Origin: Microbacterium hydrocarbonoxydans | GTDB taxonomy: Bacteria > Actinomycetota > Actinomycetes > Actinomycetales > Microbacteriaceae | Length of the DNA stretch: 64,000 nt | Direction: 5' to 3' | NCBI RefSeq assembly: GCF_900105205.1 | Contig: NZ_FNSQ01000005.1 | Location: 1-64,000, forward strand | Shown here: positions 42,444 to 50,634 of the stretch, piece after piece | Position numbering within the stretch: the first letter of the stretch is position 1 | Layout: each line of letters starts with the position of its first letter | Notes under the pieces: generated by a model | What the model saw: the letters and a program-made list of their open reading frames with translations, nothing else | What the model was told of the DNA's origin: nothing | Databases searched by the model: none | Position numbers and translations under genes: made by a program

Positions 42444-42821
42444 ATGCGCTACACACTGCTGTTGCACTACGAAGAGCTCGACGCCGAGACCCTGGGTGCC
42501 GAGGCGCTCGAAGAGGGGCAGGCCGCGTTCGCGAGCTACGCAGCCACGCTCCACGCGGCGGGAGTCCTGATCGCCGCCGAGGTCCTGCAGCCGTCAGCCG
42601 TGAGCACCACGGTGCGCGTGCGCGACGGCGCGCTGCAGGTGCAGGACGGCCCGTTCGTCGACACGAAGGAGCAGCTCGGCGGAACGGTCGTGATCGACGT
42701 CGCCGACCTGGATGCCGCGATCGGCTTCGCCCGTCAGGCGCCGCCCGCGTTCTGGGGCACCGTCGAGGTGCGTCCGGGCGCCGTTTTCACGGTCGACGGC
42801 GTCTGGACGCCGAACCGATGA
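42444..42821 (+). CDS. YciI-like (DGPF domain) protein
   Basis: A 125-aa YCII/DGPF-type ferredoxin-like domain protein starting MRYTLLLHYEE, with the name-giving segment QVQDGPFVDTKEQLGG (about 72-87) and a C-terminal IEVRP-like strand (VEVRPGAVF). DGPF proteins are the standard partners of ECF42 sigma factors; their reaction is not established. The stop overlaps the ATG of the sigma gene (ATGA at 42818), so the pair is co-translated. An ECF42-like promoter lies upstream. Confidence 0.92.
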   Translation: MRYTLLLHYEELDAETLGAEALEEGQAAFASYAATLHAAGVLIAAEVLQPSAVSTTVRVRDGALQVQDGPFVDTKEQLGGTVVIDVADLDAAIGFARQAPPAFWGTVEVRPGAVFTVDGVWTPNR

Positions 42822-44005
42822 TCCCCGAGGAGGTCCGGGTCGCCGCCGAGCGTGCGGCGCGGACCTCCTACGGCCGACTCGTCGCACTGCTCGCCGCCCG
42901 GAGCGGCGACCTGGCGCTCGCGGAGGACTCCCTGTCCGGGGCTTTCGAGGAGGCGCTGCGGCGCTGGCCGGACGACGGCATCACGCACAATCCGGAAGGA
43001 TGGCTGCTGACCGTGGCGAGGAACAGGCTGCGCGACGTGTGGAAGTCGGCCGCGGCGCGCGCATCCGCTCCCCTCCACGAGGAGAGCGCCCGCATCGATC
43101 CGCTCGCCGACCACGACCCGCTCGCGATCGGCGACAAGCGACTCGAGCTCCTGTTCGTCTGCGCGCACCCGGCCATCGATCCTGCCGTGCGCGCGCCGCT
43201 CATGCTGCAGACCGTGCTCGGCTTCGAGGCGGCGGAGATCGCACGGGCGTTCGCGGTGCCGCCCGCCGCGATGGCGCAGCGAATGGTGCGGGCCAAGCGG
43301 CGCATCCGGGATGCCCGCATCCCGTTCTCGATCCCCGATCGACGCGTGCTGCCCGAGCGGCTGCCGGCGGTGCTCGAGGCGGTGTACGCGTGCGCCGCGC
43401 TGACCTGGCGCGGGGATGCCGAGTCGATGGCCGGCGAGGCGCAGTATCTCGCGGCCACTCTCGCTGGGCTGCTCGTCGACGAACCGGAGGCCTGGGGACT
43501 CGCGGCCCTGACGACCCTGACCCTCGCGCGGCGCTCGGCCGAGTTCGTGCCGCTCGACGAGCAGGATCCGCACACGTGGGATGCCGCGCTGATCGCCGAG
43601 GGCGAGGCCTATCTGCGGCGAGCGCGACCGGCGGATGCACCGGGACGATTCCAGCTCGAGGCCGCGATCCAGGCGGTCCATTGCGACCGGCTCCGCACGG
43701 GGCGCACGGACTGGGACGCACTGCGGATGCTGTACGCGGCGCTCCTCGCGGTCGCGCCCACGCTCGGCGCTCGGGTGGCATCCGCCGTCGTCGTCGCCAG
43801 GATCGAGGGACCGGAGGCGGGGCTCGTGGCACTGCCGATGAATGCGGACGACTTCCAGCCGTATCAGGCGGCCAGGGCGGAACTGCTCGCGGATGCCGGA
43901 CTCGACCCGAGAGAGGCGTATGCGCGCGCGATCGCCCTGGCCGATGACGACGCCGTCGCCGCCTTCCTCCGCGCCCGCGCGGCCTCGTACGAAGATGGCC
44001 GCTGA
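42818..44005 (+). CDS. ECF42-type RNA polymerase sigma factor (with C-terminal TPR-like extension)
   Basis: 395 aa. Sigma region 2 is at residues ~15-75 (YGRLVALLAARSGDLALAEDSLSGAFEEALRRWP, NPEGWLLTVARNRLRD) and region 4 at ~130-175 (LMLQTVLGFEAAEIARAFAVPPAAMAQRMVRAKRRIR). A long helical C-terminal domain (about 185-395, DUF6596/TPR-like) follows, as required in ECF42 members. Co-translated with the DGPF protein and probably self-activating. What it senses is not known. Confidence 0.92.
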   Translation: MIPEEVRVAAERAARTSYGRLVALLAARSGDLALAEDSLSGAFEEALRRWPDDGITHNPEGWLLTVARNRLRDVWKSAAARASAPLHEESARIDPLADHDPLAIGDKRLELLFVCAHPAIDPAVRAPLMLQTVLGFEAAEIARAFAVPPAAMAQRMVRAKRRIRDARIPFSIPDRRVLPERLPAVLEAVYACAALTWRGDAESMAGEAQYLAATLAGLLVDEPEAWGLAALTTLTLARRSAEFVPLDEQDPHTWDAALIAEGEAYLRRARPADAPGRFQLEAAIQAVHCDRLRTGRTDWDALRMLYAALLAVAPTLGARVASAVVVARIEGPEAGLVALPMNADDFQPYQAARAELLADAGLDPREAYARAIALADDDAVAAFLRARAASYEDGR

Positions 44006-44077
44006 CACGCCTGCACGCACTGCCGCCTGAAAGCAAGCCCCCTGTGCTCCACAGGTGACGATGTTTGACTGCCGGTG

Positions 44078-45652
44078 ATGTCGAATTCTGCTGCCGTTTC
44101 CCCTGCGTCCACCTCCGTCCGGGTGAGTGTGGTCGTTCCCGTGTTCCGTCCGGGCGATGCCTTCGACGAGCTCCTCGCGTCACTCGACGCGCAGACCCTC
44201 GCGCACGACCGGTTCGAGGTGCTGCTGTGCGATGACGGGTCCGGAGACGAGACCCGAGTGCGGCTGGAGGAGGTCGCCCGCGACCGCCCGTTCGTGCGCG
44301 TCGCGCTGCTGCCGCACTCGGGTTGGCCGGGGACGCCCCGAAACCACGGCATCGACGAGGCGAACGGCACGTACATCCAGTTCGTCGACCAGGACGACTG
44401 GCTCTACCCCGGCGCGCTCGAGGCGCTGTGCGACTACGCCGACGCGAACGCCTCCGACGTGATCGTCGGCAAGGAGGTGGGGATCGGGCGCCGGCTGCCG
44501 AGCCGCATCTTCCGCCGCGACGTCCCCAGGGCCCGGCTCGGCGAGGACCCGCTGCTGGAGATGCTCACCCCGCACAAGATGTTCCGCACGTCATTTCTGC
44601 GCGAGCACCGCATCCGCTTCCCCGACGGCAAGGTCCGCCTCGAAGACCACCTCTTCGTCATGCGGGCGTACTTCGAGGCGTCGACGATCTCGGTCCTCGG
44701 CAGCCAGCCCTGCTACGCGTGGGTCAAGCACGCCGGCAGCGCGAGCTCGTCGCGCATCGACCCTGAGTCGTACTTCCCGCACCTCGAGGCCGTGCTCGAT
44801 CTGGTCGAGCGCTACACCGAGCCGGGGCGGCTGCGGGATCGCCTGCTGCGGCATTGGTTCCGCGGCAAGATCCTCAAGCGCCTCACCGGCAAGAAGATGC
44901 TCGGATACCCGGACGACTACCGCGAACGGCTGCTCGACGTTGTCGGGCCGCTCGCGCAGCGGCGGTTCGGACCGGGGGTCGACGGCGGCCTGTCGTTCCC
45001 GAACCGCATCCGCGCGGCACTGCTGCGCGCGAACCGGCGTGCGGACCTCCTGACCTTCGCCCGCTTCGAGACCGAGATGACCTGCCGTGCGGTCGTGACG
45101 TCGGCCCGCTGGTCGCGCGGCGGCGGCCTGTACCTCACGGCCGACGTGTCCGTGACGCGCGACGGTGCGGATGCCCTGGTGTTCGAGCCCGGCACGAGGA
45201 TCCTCACCTCGTTGCCGGTCGCGATGGACGGCCTGCCGACCGGCCTGCTCGAAGCGGGCCGCGAACTGAAGAACGACCAGGTCGGGCTGGTGCTGCGCGA
45301 CAAGGCCGCCGGTCTCGAGCGGAAGATCGCCTCGGTGCAGCCGCGCGATCCACACACGACCTCGTTGGCGATCGATCCGCTCAAGGTGTTCGGCCGTGAC
45401 GACGAGTCCCGCGGTGCGAAGCTCGTCGTCACCGTGCGGCGGGCGGGCTGGACGTTCGACGTGCCCCTCACCGCGGATGCCGCCACCCTCGCCGCAGCCG
45501 GACCCTCACCCCTGCTGGCCGGGCGTCGCTGCACGCTGGTCGCCGGTCGGGGCGGTGCGGTCGAACTGCGTCGCGAGTGGCCGGGCGGTCGCGTCAGGGA
45601 CCTCGCGGGTCGCGCCGCGCGACGCCTGCGGAGTGCTGCACGCCGGAAATGA
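44078..45652 (+). CDS. Family 2 glycosyltransferase
   Basis: 524 aa. The GT-A fold starts at VSVVVPVFRPGDAFDELLASL, with the nucleotide-sugar Asp in CDDGSGDETRV and the metal-binding DxD-type FVDQDDWLYPGAL (about 100-112). A C-terminal region of ~280 residues includes beta-rich sequence (residues ~330-500) like that of cell-wall teichoic-type or capsule transferases. ATG 44078 is preceded by GTG 44075 as an alternative. It stands alone, so acceptor and donor cannot be predicted. Confidence 0.88.
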   Translation: MSNSAAVSPASTSVRVSVVVPVFRPGDAFDELLASLDAQTLAHDRFEVLLCDDGSGDETRVRLEEVARDRPFVRVALLPHSGWPGTPRNHGIDEANGTYIQFVDQDDWLYPGALEALCDYADANASDVIVGKEVGIGRRLPSRIFRRDVPRARLGEDPLLEMLTPHKMFRTSFLREHRIRFPDGKVRLEDHLFVMRAYFEASTISVLGSQPCYAWVKHAGSASSSRIDPESYFPHLEAVLDLVERYTEPGRLRDRLLRHWFRGKILKRLTGKKMLGYPDDYRERLLDVVGPLAQRRFGPGVDGGLSFPNRIRAALLRANRRADLLTFARFETEMTCRAVVTSARWSRGGGLYLTADVSVTRDGADALVFEPGTRILTSLPVAMDGLPTGLLEAGRELKNDQVGLVLRDKAAGLERKIASVQPRDPHTTSLAIDPLKVFGRDDESRGAKLVVTVRRAGWTFDVPLTADAATLAAAGPSPLLAGRRCTLVAGRGGAVELRREWPGGRVRDLAGRAARRLRSAARRK

Positions 45653-45685
45653 GCCGGGGTCGGGCGCGGCGGGCGATCGCTGCGG

Positions 45686-46453
45686 TCAGCGCGCGAGCGT
45701 CAGGATCTCGGCGCCCGTCTCGGTGATGGCGATCGTGTGCTCGGTGTGCGCGGTGCGGCATCCGGTGGCGCTGCGGAGGGTCCAGCCGTCAACATCCGTC
45801 ACGAGTACGTCCGTGTCGGCCATCACCCACGGTTCGAGAGCCAGCAGCAGACCGGGCCGCAGGACGTAGCCACGACCGCGGCGTCCGTCGTTCGCGACGT
45901 GCGGGTCCTGATGCATGGTCGAGCCGATGCCGTGGCCGCCGAACTCGAGATTGATCGGGTAGCCGGCGCCGCTCAGCACGGTGCCGATCGCGTGCGAGAG
46001 GTCGCCGATGCGGGCCCCGGGGCGGGCGGCGTCGATCGCGGCGGCCAGGGCGCGCTCGGTCGCATCGATCATCGCCAGGTCCTCGGGCGAGGCTGTGCCC
46101 ACGACGAAGCTGATGGCCGCGTCAGCCGAGATCCCACGGAGGGTGACGGCGAGGTCGAGGGTGAGCAGGTCGCCGTCGGCGAGCGGGTAGTCGTGCGGCA
46201 TTCCGTGCAGCACGGCGTCGTTGACGGCGGTGCAGACGTAGTGGCCGAATGGTCCGCGGCCGAAGGACGGCGCGTAGTCGACGTAGCAGGACTGCGCCCC
46301 GGCATCCTCGATCATCGCCTTCGTCCACCGGTCGAGGTCGAGCAGGTTCACGCCCGCGCTCGTGCGGTTCTTCAGCGTCTGCAGGATGCTGCCGACGAGC
46401 GCGCCGGCTTCGCGGGCTCGGTCCATCTCGGCGGTGGTGAGGATCTCGATCAT
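45686..46453 (-). CDS. map: Type I methionine aminopeptidase
   Basis: A 255-aa pita-bread-fold metallopeptidase that removes N-terminal Met. Metal ligands are visible: Asp in LLTLDLAV, Asp in ISADAAISF, His in FGGHGIG, Glu in LALEPWV and Glu in RTAHTEHT. The substrate His is in LHGMPHDY. ATG 46453 follows GGAGTGC. The divergent XRE gene and its operator repeats abut the start, which is unusual for a housekeeping map; this may be an accessory, regulated paralogue. Confidence 0.93.
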   Translation of the reverse strand: MIEILTTAEMDRAREAGALVGSILQTLKNRTSAGVNLLDLDRWTKAMIEDAGAQSCYVDYAPSFGRGPFGHYVCTAVNDAVLHGMPHDYPLADGDLLTLDLAVTLRGISADAAISFVVGTASPEDLAMIDATERALAAAIDAARPGARIGDLSHAIGTVLSGAGYPINLEFGGHGIGSTMHQDPHVANDGRRGRGYVLRPGLLLALEPWVMADTDVLVTDVDGWTLRSATGCRTAHTEHTIAITETGAEILTLAR

Positions 46454-46467
46454 GATGCACTCCAATA

Positions 46468-46497
46468 ACTATCCCGGTAATACTATCCCGGGATTAG
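46468..46497. promoter_or_regulatory. Operator repeats between map and the XRE gene
   Basis: ACTATCCCGG occurs twice in tandem 14 bases apart (46468-46477, 46482-46491). The second copy is part of the palindrome ATCCCGGGAT. The site covers the divergent promoter region and is a likely target of the XRE regulator. Confidence 0.55.
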
Positions 46498-46506
46498 AAT
46501 GGGCAC

Positions 46507-46788
46507 ATGATGGTTCGGATGCCGCTCACCCCCGCCGAGGTCGAACGCGGCGAGCGCCTCGGCGCCCTGCTGCGCCGTGCGCGCGGAGAGCGGTCGATGC
46601 TCAGCGTCGCCCTCGACGCCGGCGTCTCGCCCGAGACGCTGCGCAAGATCGAGTCCGGCCGTGTCGCGACGCCCGCGTTCTCGACGATCGCCGCGATCGC
46701 CGGAGTCCTGCACCTGTCACTCGATGCGGTGTGGGCCGAGGTCGAACCCGCCACGCAGATGGTCAGCCGGGCGCAGGTCGCCTCCTGA
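46507..46788 (+). CDS. XRE family helix-turn-helix regulator
   Basis: 93 aa with a single lambda-repressor-like domain: LGALLRRARGERSMLSVALDAGVSPETLRKIESGRVATPAFSTIAAIAGVL. No C-terminal sensor domain. The start is ATG 46507 or ATG 46510. It is divergent from map with operator-like repeats between, and lies one base before the SDR gene start, so it probably controls both. Confidence 0.88.
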   Translation: MMVRMPLTPAEVERGERLGALLRRARGERSMLSVALDAGVSPETLRKIESGRVATPAFSTIAAIAGVLHLSLDAVWAEVEPATQMVSRAQVAS

Positions 46789-46789
46789 G

Positions 46790-47548
46790 ATGGCGCATGC
46801 GCTGATCACCGGCAGCTCGCGCGGCATCGGCCGTGCGATCGCGCAGGCGTTCACCCGACGAGGCGATCGCGTCGTCGTGCACTACGGCCGGGACCGGCAG
46901 GCCGCGGAGCAGACGCTCGCATCGCTCGACGGCTCGGGCCACGCGCTGGTCGGTGGGGACCTGGGCGATCCGGTCGAGGCGCAGCGCGTGGTCGACGAGG
47001 CCATCGCCGCCCTGGGCTCCCTCGACATCCTGGTCAACAACGCCGCCGTCGCGCCGAGTGCGGCGAACGAGCATCGCGTCGACTCGGTGTCGTATGCCCA
47101 GTGGCAGGAGGCGTGGTCGGCGATGGTCGCGGTCAACCTGCTCGGGGCGTCAAACGTCACGATGCGGGTGGCGCAGCACCTGATCGAGCGAGGATCGGGC
47201 GGATCGATCGTGAACGTCGGGTCGCGGGGCGCCTTCCGCGGCGAGGCCGATCACCCCGCCTACGCCGCGACCAAGGCGGGACTCCAGGCGTTCGGCCAGT
47301 CGATGGCGCTGACTCTCGCGCCGCACGGCATCTCAGTGACTTCGGTGGCACCCGGCATGGTGGCGACCGAGCGCCAGACCGCGAAACTCAAAGGCGAGAC
47401 CGGCGACAGCATCCGCGGTCAGAGTCCGTTCGGACGCGTCGGCACACCCGAAGAGGTGGCGGATGCCGTGGCCTACCTCACCTCGCCGACCGCCGCGTGG
47501 GCGTCGGGGACCGTGCTCGATCTGAACGGCGCGTCATACTTCCGGTGA
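46790..47548 (+). CDS. SDR family oxidoreductase
   Basis: A complete 252-aa classical SDR: TGSSRGIGRAI (about 7-17), NNAAV (about 84), catalytic Ser in NVGSRGAFRG, YAATK (about 159-163) and the ending SGTVLDLNGASYFR. His and Arg after strand 2 (VVHYGRDRQAAE) suggest NADP(H). It starts directly after the XRE gene stop and is probably in the same transcript. Substrate unknown. Confidence 0.92.
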   Translation: MAHALITGSSRGIGRAIAQAFTRRGDRVVVHYGRDRQAAEQTLASLDGSGHALVGGDLGDPVEAQRVVDEAIAALGSLDILVNNAAVAPSAANEHRVDSVSYAQWQEAWSAMVAVNLLGASNVTMRVAQHLIERGSGGSIVNVGSRGAFRGEADHPAYAATKAGLQAFGQSMALTLAPHGISVTSVAPGMVATERQTAKLKGETGDSIRGQSPFGRVGTPEEVADAVAYLTSPTAAWASGTVLDLNGASYFR

Positions 47549-47640
47549 GCGCGCGGTCCGGGTCGCTCGCTCTGGGGTCTCGTGACCTGGAGCTCGCGCG
47601 CTAGGACCGCAGCGGGCTCTCGCCACCTGAGGCTCGCGCT

Positions 47641-47946
47641 CTAGGACCGCAGCACCGACTCCAGGAGTCCGGGGAACAGCGCATCCAGGTCGTCGCGCCG
47701 CAGCGTGAGCATCCGTCGCCGTCCGTTCGGCTCGTTGCGGATCACCCCCGCCTCGCGCAGCACCTTCATGAAGTGCGACTTCGTGGACTTGGGCAGATTC
47801 GGATCGGTGGCGTGGCAGGCGGCCATGTCGAGCGGACCGTCGGCGAGCTGGCGCGCGATGGCCAGGCGCTCGGGGTCGCTGAGCGCGAAGAGCACGTCGG
47901 TGAGCTGGATCTCGGAGCGCTCGGGATGCGGAAGGTCGCCAGGCAT
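47641..47946 (-). CDS. ArsR-type winged-helix regulator
   Basis: 101 aa from ATG 47946 (ATG 47967 would lie inside the operator). ArsR-like core: LTDVLFALSDPERLAIARQLADGPLDMAACHATDPNLPKSTKSHFMKVLREAGVI, with wing RNEPNGRRRML. The metal-site CxC motif of classical ArsR is absent; only one Cys (AACHATD) is present, so it is probably not a metal sensor. It is divergent from an MFS efflux gene with twin operators between them. Confidence 0.88.
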   Translation of the reverse strand: MPGDLPHPERSEIQLTDVLFALSDPERLAIARQLADGPLDMAACHATDPNLPKSTKSHFMKVLREAGVIRNEPNGRRRMLTLRRDDLDALFPGLLESVLRS

Positions 47947-47947
47947 A

Positions 47948-48012
47948 GTTCGAGAATAGTTGAACAATCGCGTGAGGGCGAGTACGCTCCGATAGTTCGA
48001 TGATTCTCGAAC
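47948..48012. promoter_or_regulatory. Twin inverted operators of the ArsR-like regulator
   Basis: GTTCGAGAATAGTTGAAC (47948-47965) and, on the opposite strand, GTTCGAGAATCATCGAAC (48012-47995). They match at 15 of 18 positions. One sits at each divergent promoter. Confidence 0.65.
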
Positions 48013-48053
48013 CCAACCTCACCTCCACCTCCGACGCCCTCGCGGGAGCACGC

Positions 48054-49280
48054 ATGAGCACCACGTCACCCATCGCCACCTCATCGTCGACGGCGCCCTC
48101 CGCCGCACCGATCCGACGTCCACGGTTCGGGTTCGCCCTGGCGATCGTGACGCAGATCGCGATGATGATGGGAGCCAGTGCGCCGTCGCCGTTCTATCCG
48201 GTGCTCGCGGCCGAGATCGGATTCGACGCGATCGTCATCAGCGCGGTGTTCGCCGTCTACGCGATCGCCCTCCTGCTCGCCCTGCTCACCGCAGGCTCCC
48301 TCTCCGACCACGTCGGACGCCGCCCCGTCGCGATCGGCGGGCTGCTGATCCTCGCCGCGAGCATGGTCCTGTTCTGGCATGCCGATACCGTGGCCACCCT
48401 CATGCTCGCGCGCATCCTGCAGGGCGCCGCGAGCGGTGTGCTCATCGCTGCGCTCTCGGCCGCCGCGCTCGACCTCGCCCCCGGCGGACGCTCGAGGACC
48501 GCCGCCCTGTGGAACGCCCTCAGCCCCGGCATCGGCCTCGCACTCGGCGCACTCGTCTCGGGCATCGCGCTCGACCTGACCGGCGAACCGCTGCTCGACG
48601 TCTTCGCTCCGCTCACCGGCGTCTACCTCGCGCTAGCGGGCCTCTTCTTCCTCGCCCCCGAGACGGCACCGTTGCGTGCCGGAGCGCTGGGGTCGCTGCG
48701 ATTCCGGTTGTCGGTGCCTGCCGGCATCCGCTCGGACTTCTGGCGCGGGGCGCCCGCCATCATCGCCGGCTGGGCCACCGGCGGACTCTTCCTCTCTCTC
48801 GGCTCCACCATCGTGCGCGGTGAGCTCGGCGGGGAGGCGCATGTCTGGCAGGGACTCGCGGTCGCCATGCTCGCCGGAGTCGGCGCGATCACCGCGTTCG
48901 TGTTCCGCAACCGCCGTCCGCGCACCTCGGTGATCTTCGGCACCGCGGCGCTCGCGGTCGGCACCGCGCTGTCGCTCTGGGCCCTCGGCGTGGAGTCGCT
49001 CCCCTTCTACCTGGCAGCGACCGCCGTGACCGGCATGGGATTCGGCACCGCATTCTCGGGAGTGGTCGCGTCGCTCGCGCCCCGCATCCCGGCGAGCGAC
49101 CGCGCCGACACGTTCGCCGTCATCTACCTGCTGGCCTACCTCGCCTTCGGTGTGCCGGCGGTCATCGCCGGCCTGCTGGTCGGGGTACTCGGGCTCGAAA
49201 CCGTGTGCATCGGATACGGCGTCGTGGTCATCGTGCTCGCGGTGGTCGCGCTCGTGCTGCGGGTGCGCCGGGCGGAATAG
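48054..49280 (+). CDS. MFS transporter (drug-efflux type)
   Basis: 408 aa with 12 helices. The A-loop motif GSLSDHVGRRPV (between helices 2 and 3) and ARILQGAASGVLIAALSAAALDLAP (helix 5 region) are typical of proton-driven efflux carriers. ATG 48054 has GGGAG upstream; a longer reading from 48000 runs through the operator. It is divergent from the ArsR-like regulator, whose operator lies in its promoter, so it is probably de-repressed by a toxic ligand. Confidence 0.9.
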   Translation: MSTTSPIATSSSTAPSAAPIRRPRFGFALAIVTQIAMMMGASAPSPFYPVLAAEIGFDAIVISAVFAVYAIALLLALLTAGSLSDHVGRRPVAIGGLLILAASMVLFWHADTVATLMLARILQGAASGVLIAALSAAALDLAPGGRSRTAALWNALSPGIGLALGALVSGIALDLTGEPLLDVFAPLTGVYLALAGLFFLAPETAPLRAGALGSLRFRLSVPAGIRSDFWRGAPAIIAGWATGGLFLSLGSTIVRGELGGEAHVWQGLAVAMLAGVGAITAFVFRNRRPRTSVIFGTAALAVGTALSLWALGVESLPFYLAATAVTGMGFGTAFSGVVASLAPRIPASDRADTFAVIYLLAYLAFGVPAVIAGLLVGVLGLETVCIGYGVVVIVLAVVALVLRVRRAE

Positions 49281-49308
49281 GAGGGCCGACGGTCTACCCC
49301 TCGCGCAA

Positions 49309-49377
49309 CGAAGGAGATCTCGCACACCGAAGGACGGATGCGCCGGATCGGTCCTTCCGACCGAGAGATCTCCTTCG
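49309..49377. terminator. Long hairpin downstream of the MFS gene
   Basis: Outer arms CGAAGGAGATCTC (49309-49321) and its exact complement (49365-49377), with a second inner stem (GAAGGAC / GTCCTTC). It lies 29 bases past the MFS stop. It may terminate transcription or be a REP-like element; no T-run. Confidence 0.55.
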
Positions 49378-49472
49378 CAGGGCGTGAACCCCGCGTAAGC
49401 CCCCGCATACGACCTTGCCTGATCCAACGATAAACGATAGATTCCTACTGTTATTCGACGAGAGGGACTGCC

Positions 49473-49961
49473 ATGGCAAAGTCGACGATCCTTGTGCTCC
49501 AGGTGGTGATCGCGCTGGCATTGGCGGGTTCGCTGGTCGTACAGACCGTCATCGTGCCGCTCCTGTGGGTCGACCTCGAGGGCGAGGCCTTGTGGGGTCG
49601 CATCGCGCTGGTCATCATCGCGGTGCTGGGCGTGCTGACGCTGCAGGTCTTCGCGGTGTGCGTGTGGATGCTGCTGACCAAGGTGCGCCGCGGGTCGCTG
49701 TTCTCGCCGACCTCGTTCCGGTATGTCGATGTGATCATCGGAGCGATCGGGGCTGCGGCGGCACTGGCGCTGATTCTCGCTGTACTGCTGGCTCCGGGAT
49801 CCACGGCGCCCGGCGTGGTCGCACTGATCTGCGGCGCCGCTCTGGTGCTCGCCGGGATCGCCCTGCTGGTCGTCGTCATGAAGGCGCTGCTGCGCCAGGC
49901 GATCGACCGCGACGCAGAGGCGCGCGCCCTGCGATCCGAGCTCGACACTGAGGTGATCTGA
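49473..49961 (+). CDS. DUF2975 family membrane protein
   Basis: 162 aa with four transmembrane helices (about 7-30, 43-68, 85-108, 115-140) and a charged C-terminal tail. The SLFSPTSFRYVDVIIG segment is the usual DUF2975 mark. ATG 49473 has AGAGGGA upstream. The stop overlaps the ATG of the small XRE gene, the standard DUF2975/HTH pairing. AACGATA repeats at about 49424-49440 may be regulatory. Function unknown. Confidence 0.88.
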   Translation: MAKSTILVLQVVIALALAGSLVVQTVIVPLLWVDLEGEALWGRIALVIIAVLGVLTLQVFAVCVWMLLTKVRRGSLFSPTSFRYVDVIIGAIGAAAALALILAVLLAPGSTAPGVVALICGAALVLAGIALLVVVMKALLRQAIDRDAEARALRSELDTEVI

Positions 49962-50164
49962 TGCCCGTGGTCGTCGACATCGACGTCATGATGGCGCGGC
50001 GCAAGCTCGGAGTCGGCGAGCTCGCCGAGCGGATCGGGATCACACCGACCAACCTCGCGGTGCTCAAGAACGGCCGCGCGAAGGCCGTGCGGTTCTCGAC
50101 CCTGGATGCGCTGTGCGAGGTGTTGGACTGCCAGCCGGGCGACATCCTCCGTTGGGAGCCCTGA
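49961..50164 (+). CDS. Small XRE/YozG-type helix-turn-helix regulator
   Basis: 67 aa, essentially only a Cro/CI-type DNA-binding domain: VDIDVMMARRKLGVGELAERIGITPTNLAVLKNGRAKAVRFSTLDALCEVLDCQPGDILRW. YozG-type regulators pair with DUF2975 membrane proteins, as here, joined by a TGATG overlap. It probably regulates its own operon. Confidence 0.92.
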   Translation: MPVVVDIDVMMARRKLGVGELAERIGITPTNLAVLKNGRAKAVRFSTLDALCEVLDCQPGDILRWEP

Positions 50165-50192
50165 ACCGCGACAGCCGTGCTCGCATCGGTCA

Positions 50193-50435
50193 TTGTGCGC
50201 TTCAGAAGTCCTGCGCTTCGGGGGTCAGCGTACAGCCCAGCCCGCCCATGTGCGCTTGAGAAGTCCAGGGGCATTCGAATTCCAGGTGCCCTCGGAGTTC
50301 CATGTGCGCCTCCGAATTCCATGTGCGCCTCCGAAGTCCATGTGCGCTCCAGAAGTCCATGTGCGCTTCAGAAGTCCATGTGCGCTCCAGAAGTCCATGT
50401 GCGCTTCAGAAGTCCATGTGCGCTTGAGAAGTCCG
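50193..50435. repeat. Tandem 19-bp repeats
   Basis: AGAAGTCCATGTGCGCTTC-type units run with exact 19-base period from 50351 (50351, 50370, 50389, 50408). More degenerate copies extend back to about 50193. The third-last base alternates T/C. It lies between the XRE gene and panB; no ORF is credible. Confidence 0.85.
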
Positions 50436-50459
50436 GATGCGAGGAACCCGGCCTTGTCA

Positions 50460-50634
50460 GGCGCACATTGACGTGCGAGGCGTTCAGGCAGGAGTCGGAT
50501 GTCGGGGCACCGAGACCGGCGGACCTGCCGCGCCGCGCGTACCTCCTGCAGGCGCACATGCGAGGCGCACAGGCAGGGGCGAATGCCGCGGCACCGAGCC
50601 CGGCGGACCTACCGCGCCGCGAGCAACTCCTGCA
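50460..50634. repeat. Direct duplication of the panB 3' end
   Basis: Copy 1 (50460-50550, 91 bp) and copy 2 (50551-50634, 84 bp) both run from GGCGCACAT to CTCCTGCA and share GGCACCGAG-CCGGCGGACCT-CCGCGCCGCG. Copy 2 contains the panB stop and last codons, so copy 1 is a decayed duplicate just downstream of the gene. Confidence 0.7.

Noticed and set aside
50193..50435. CRISPR array
   Set aside because: Units are 19 bp and contiguous, with no unique spacers and no cas genes nearby.
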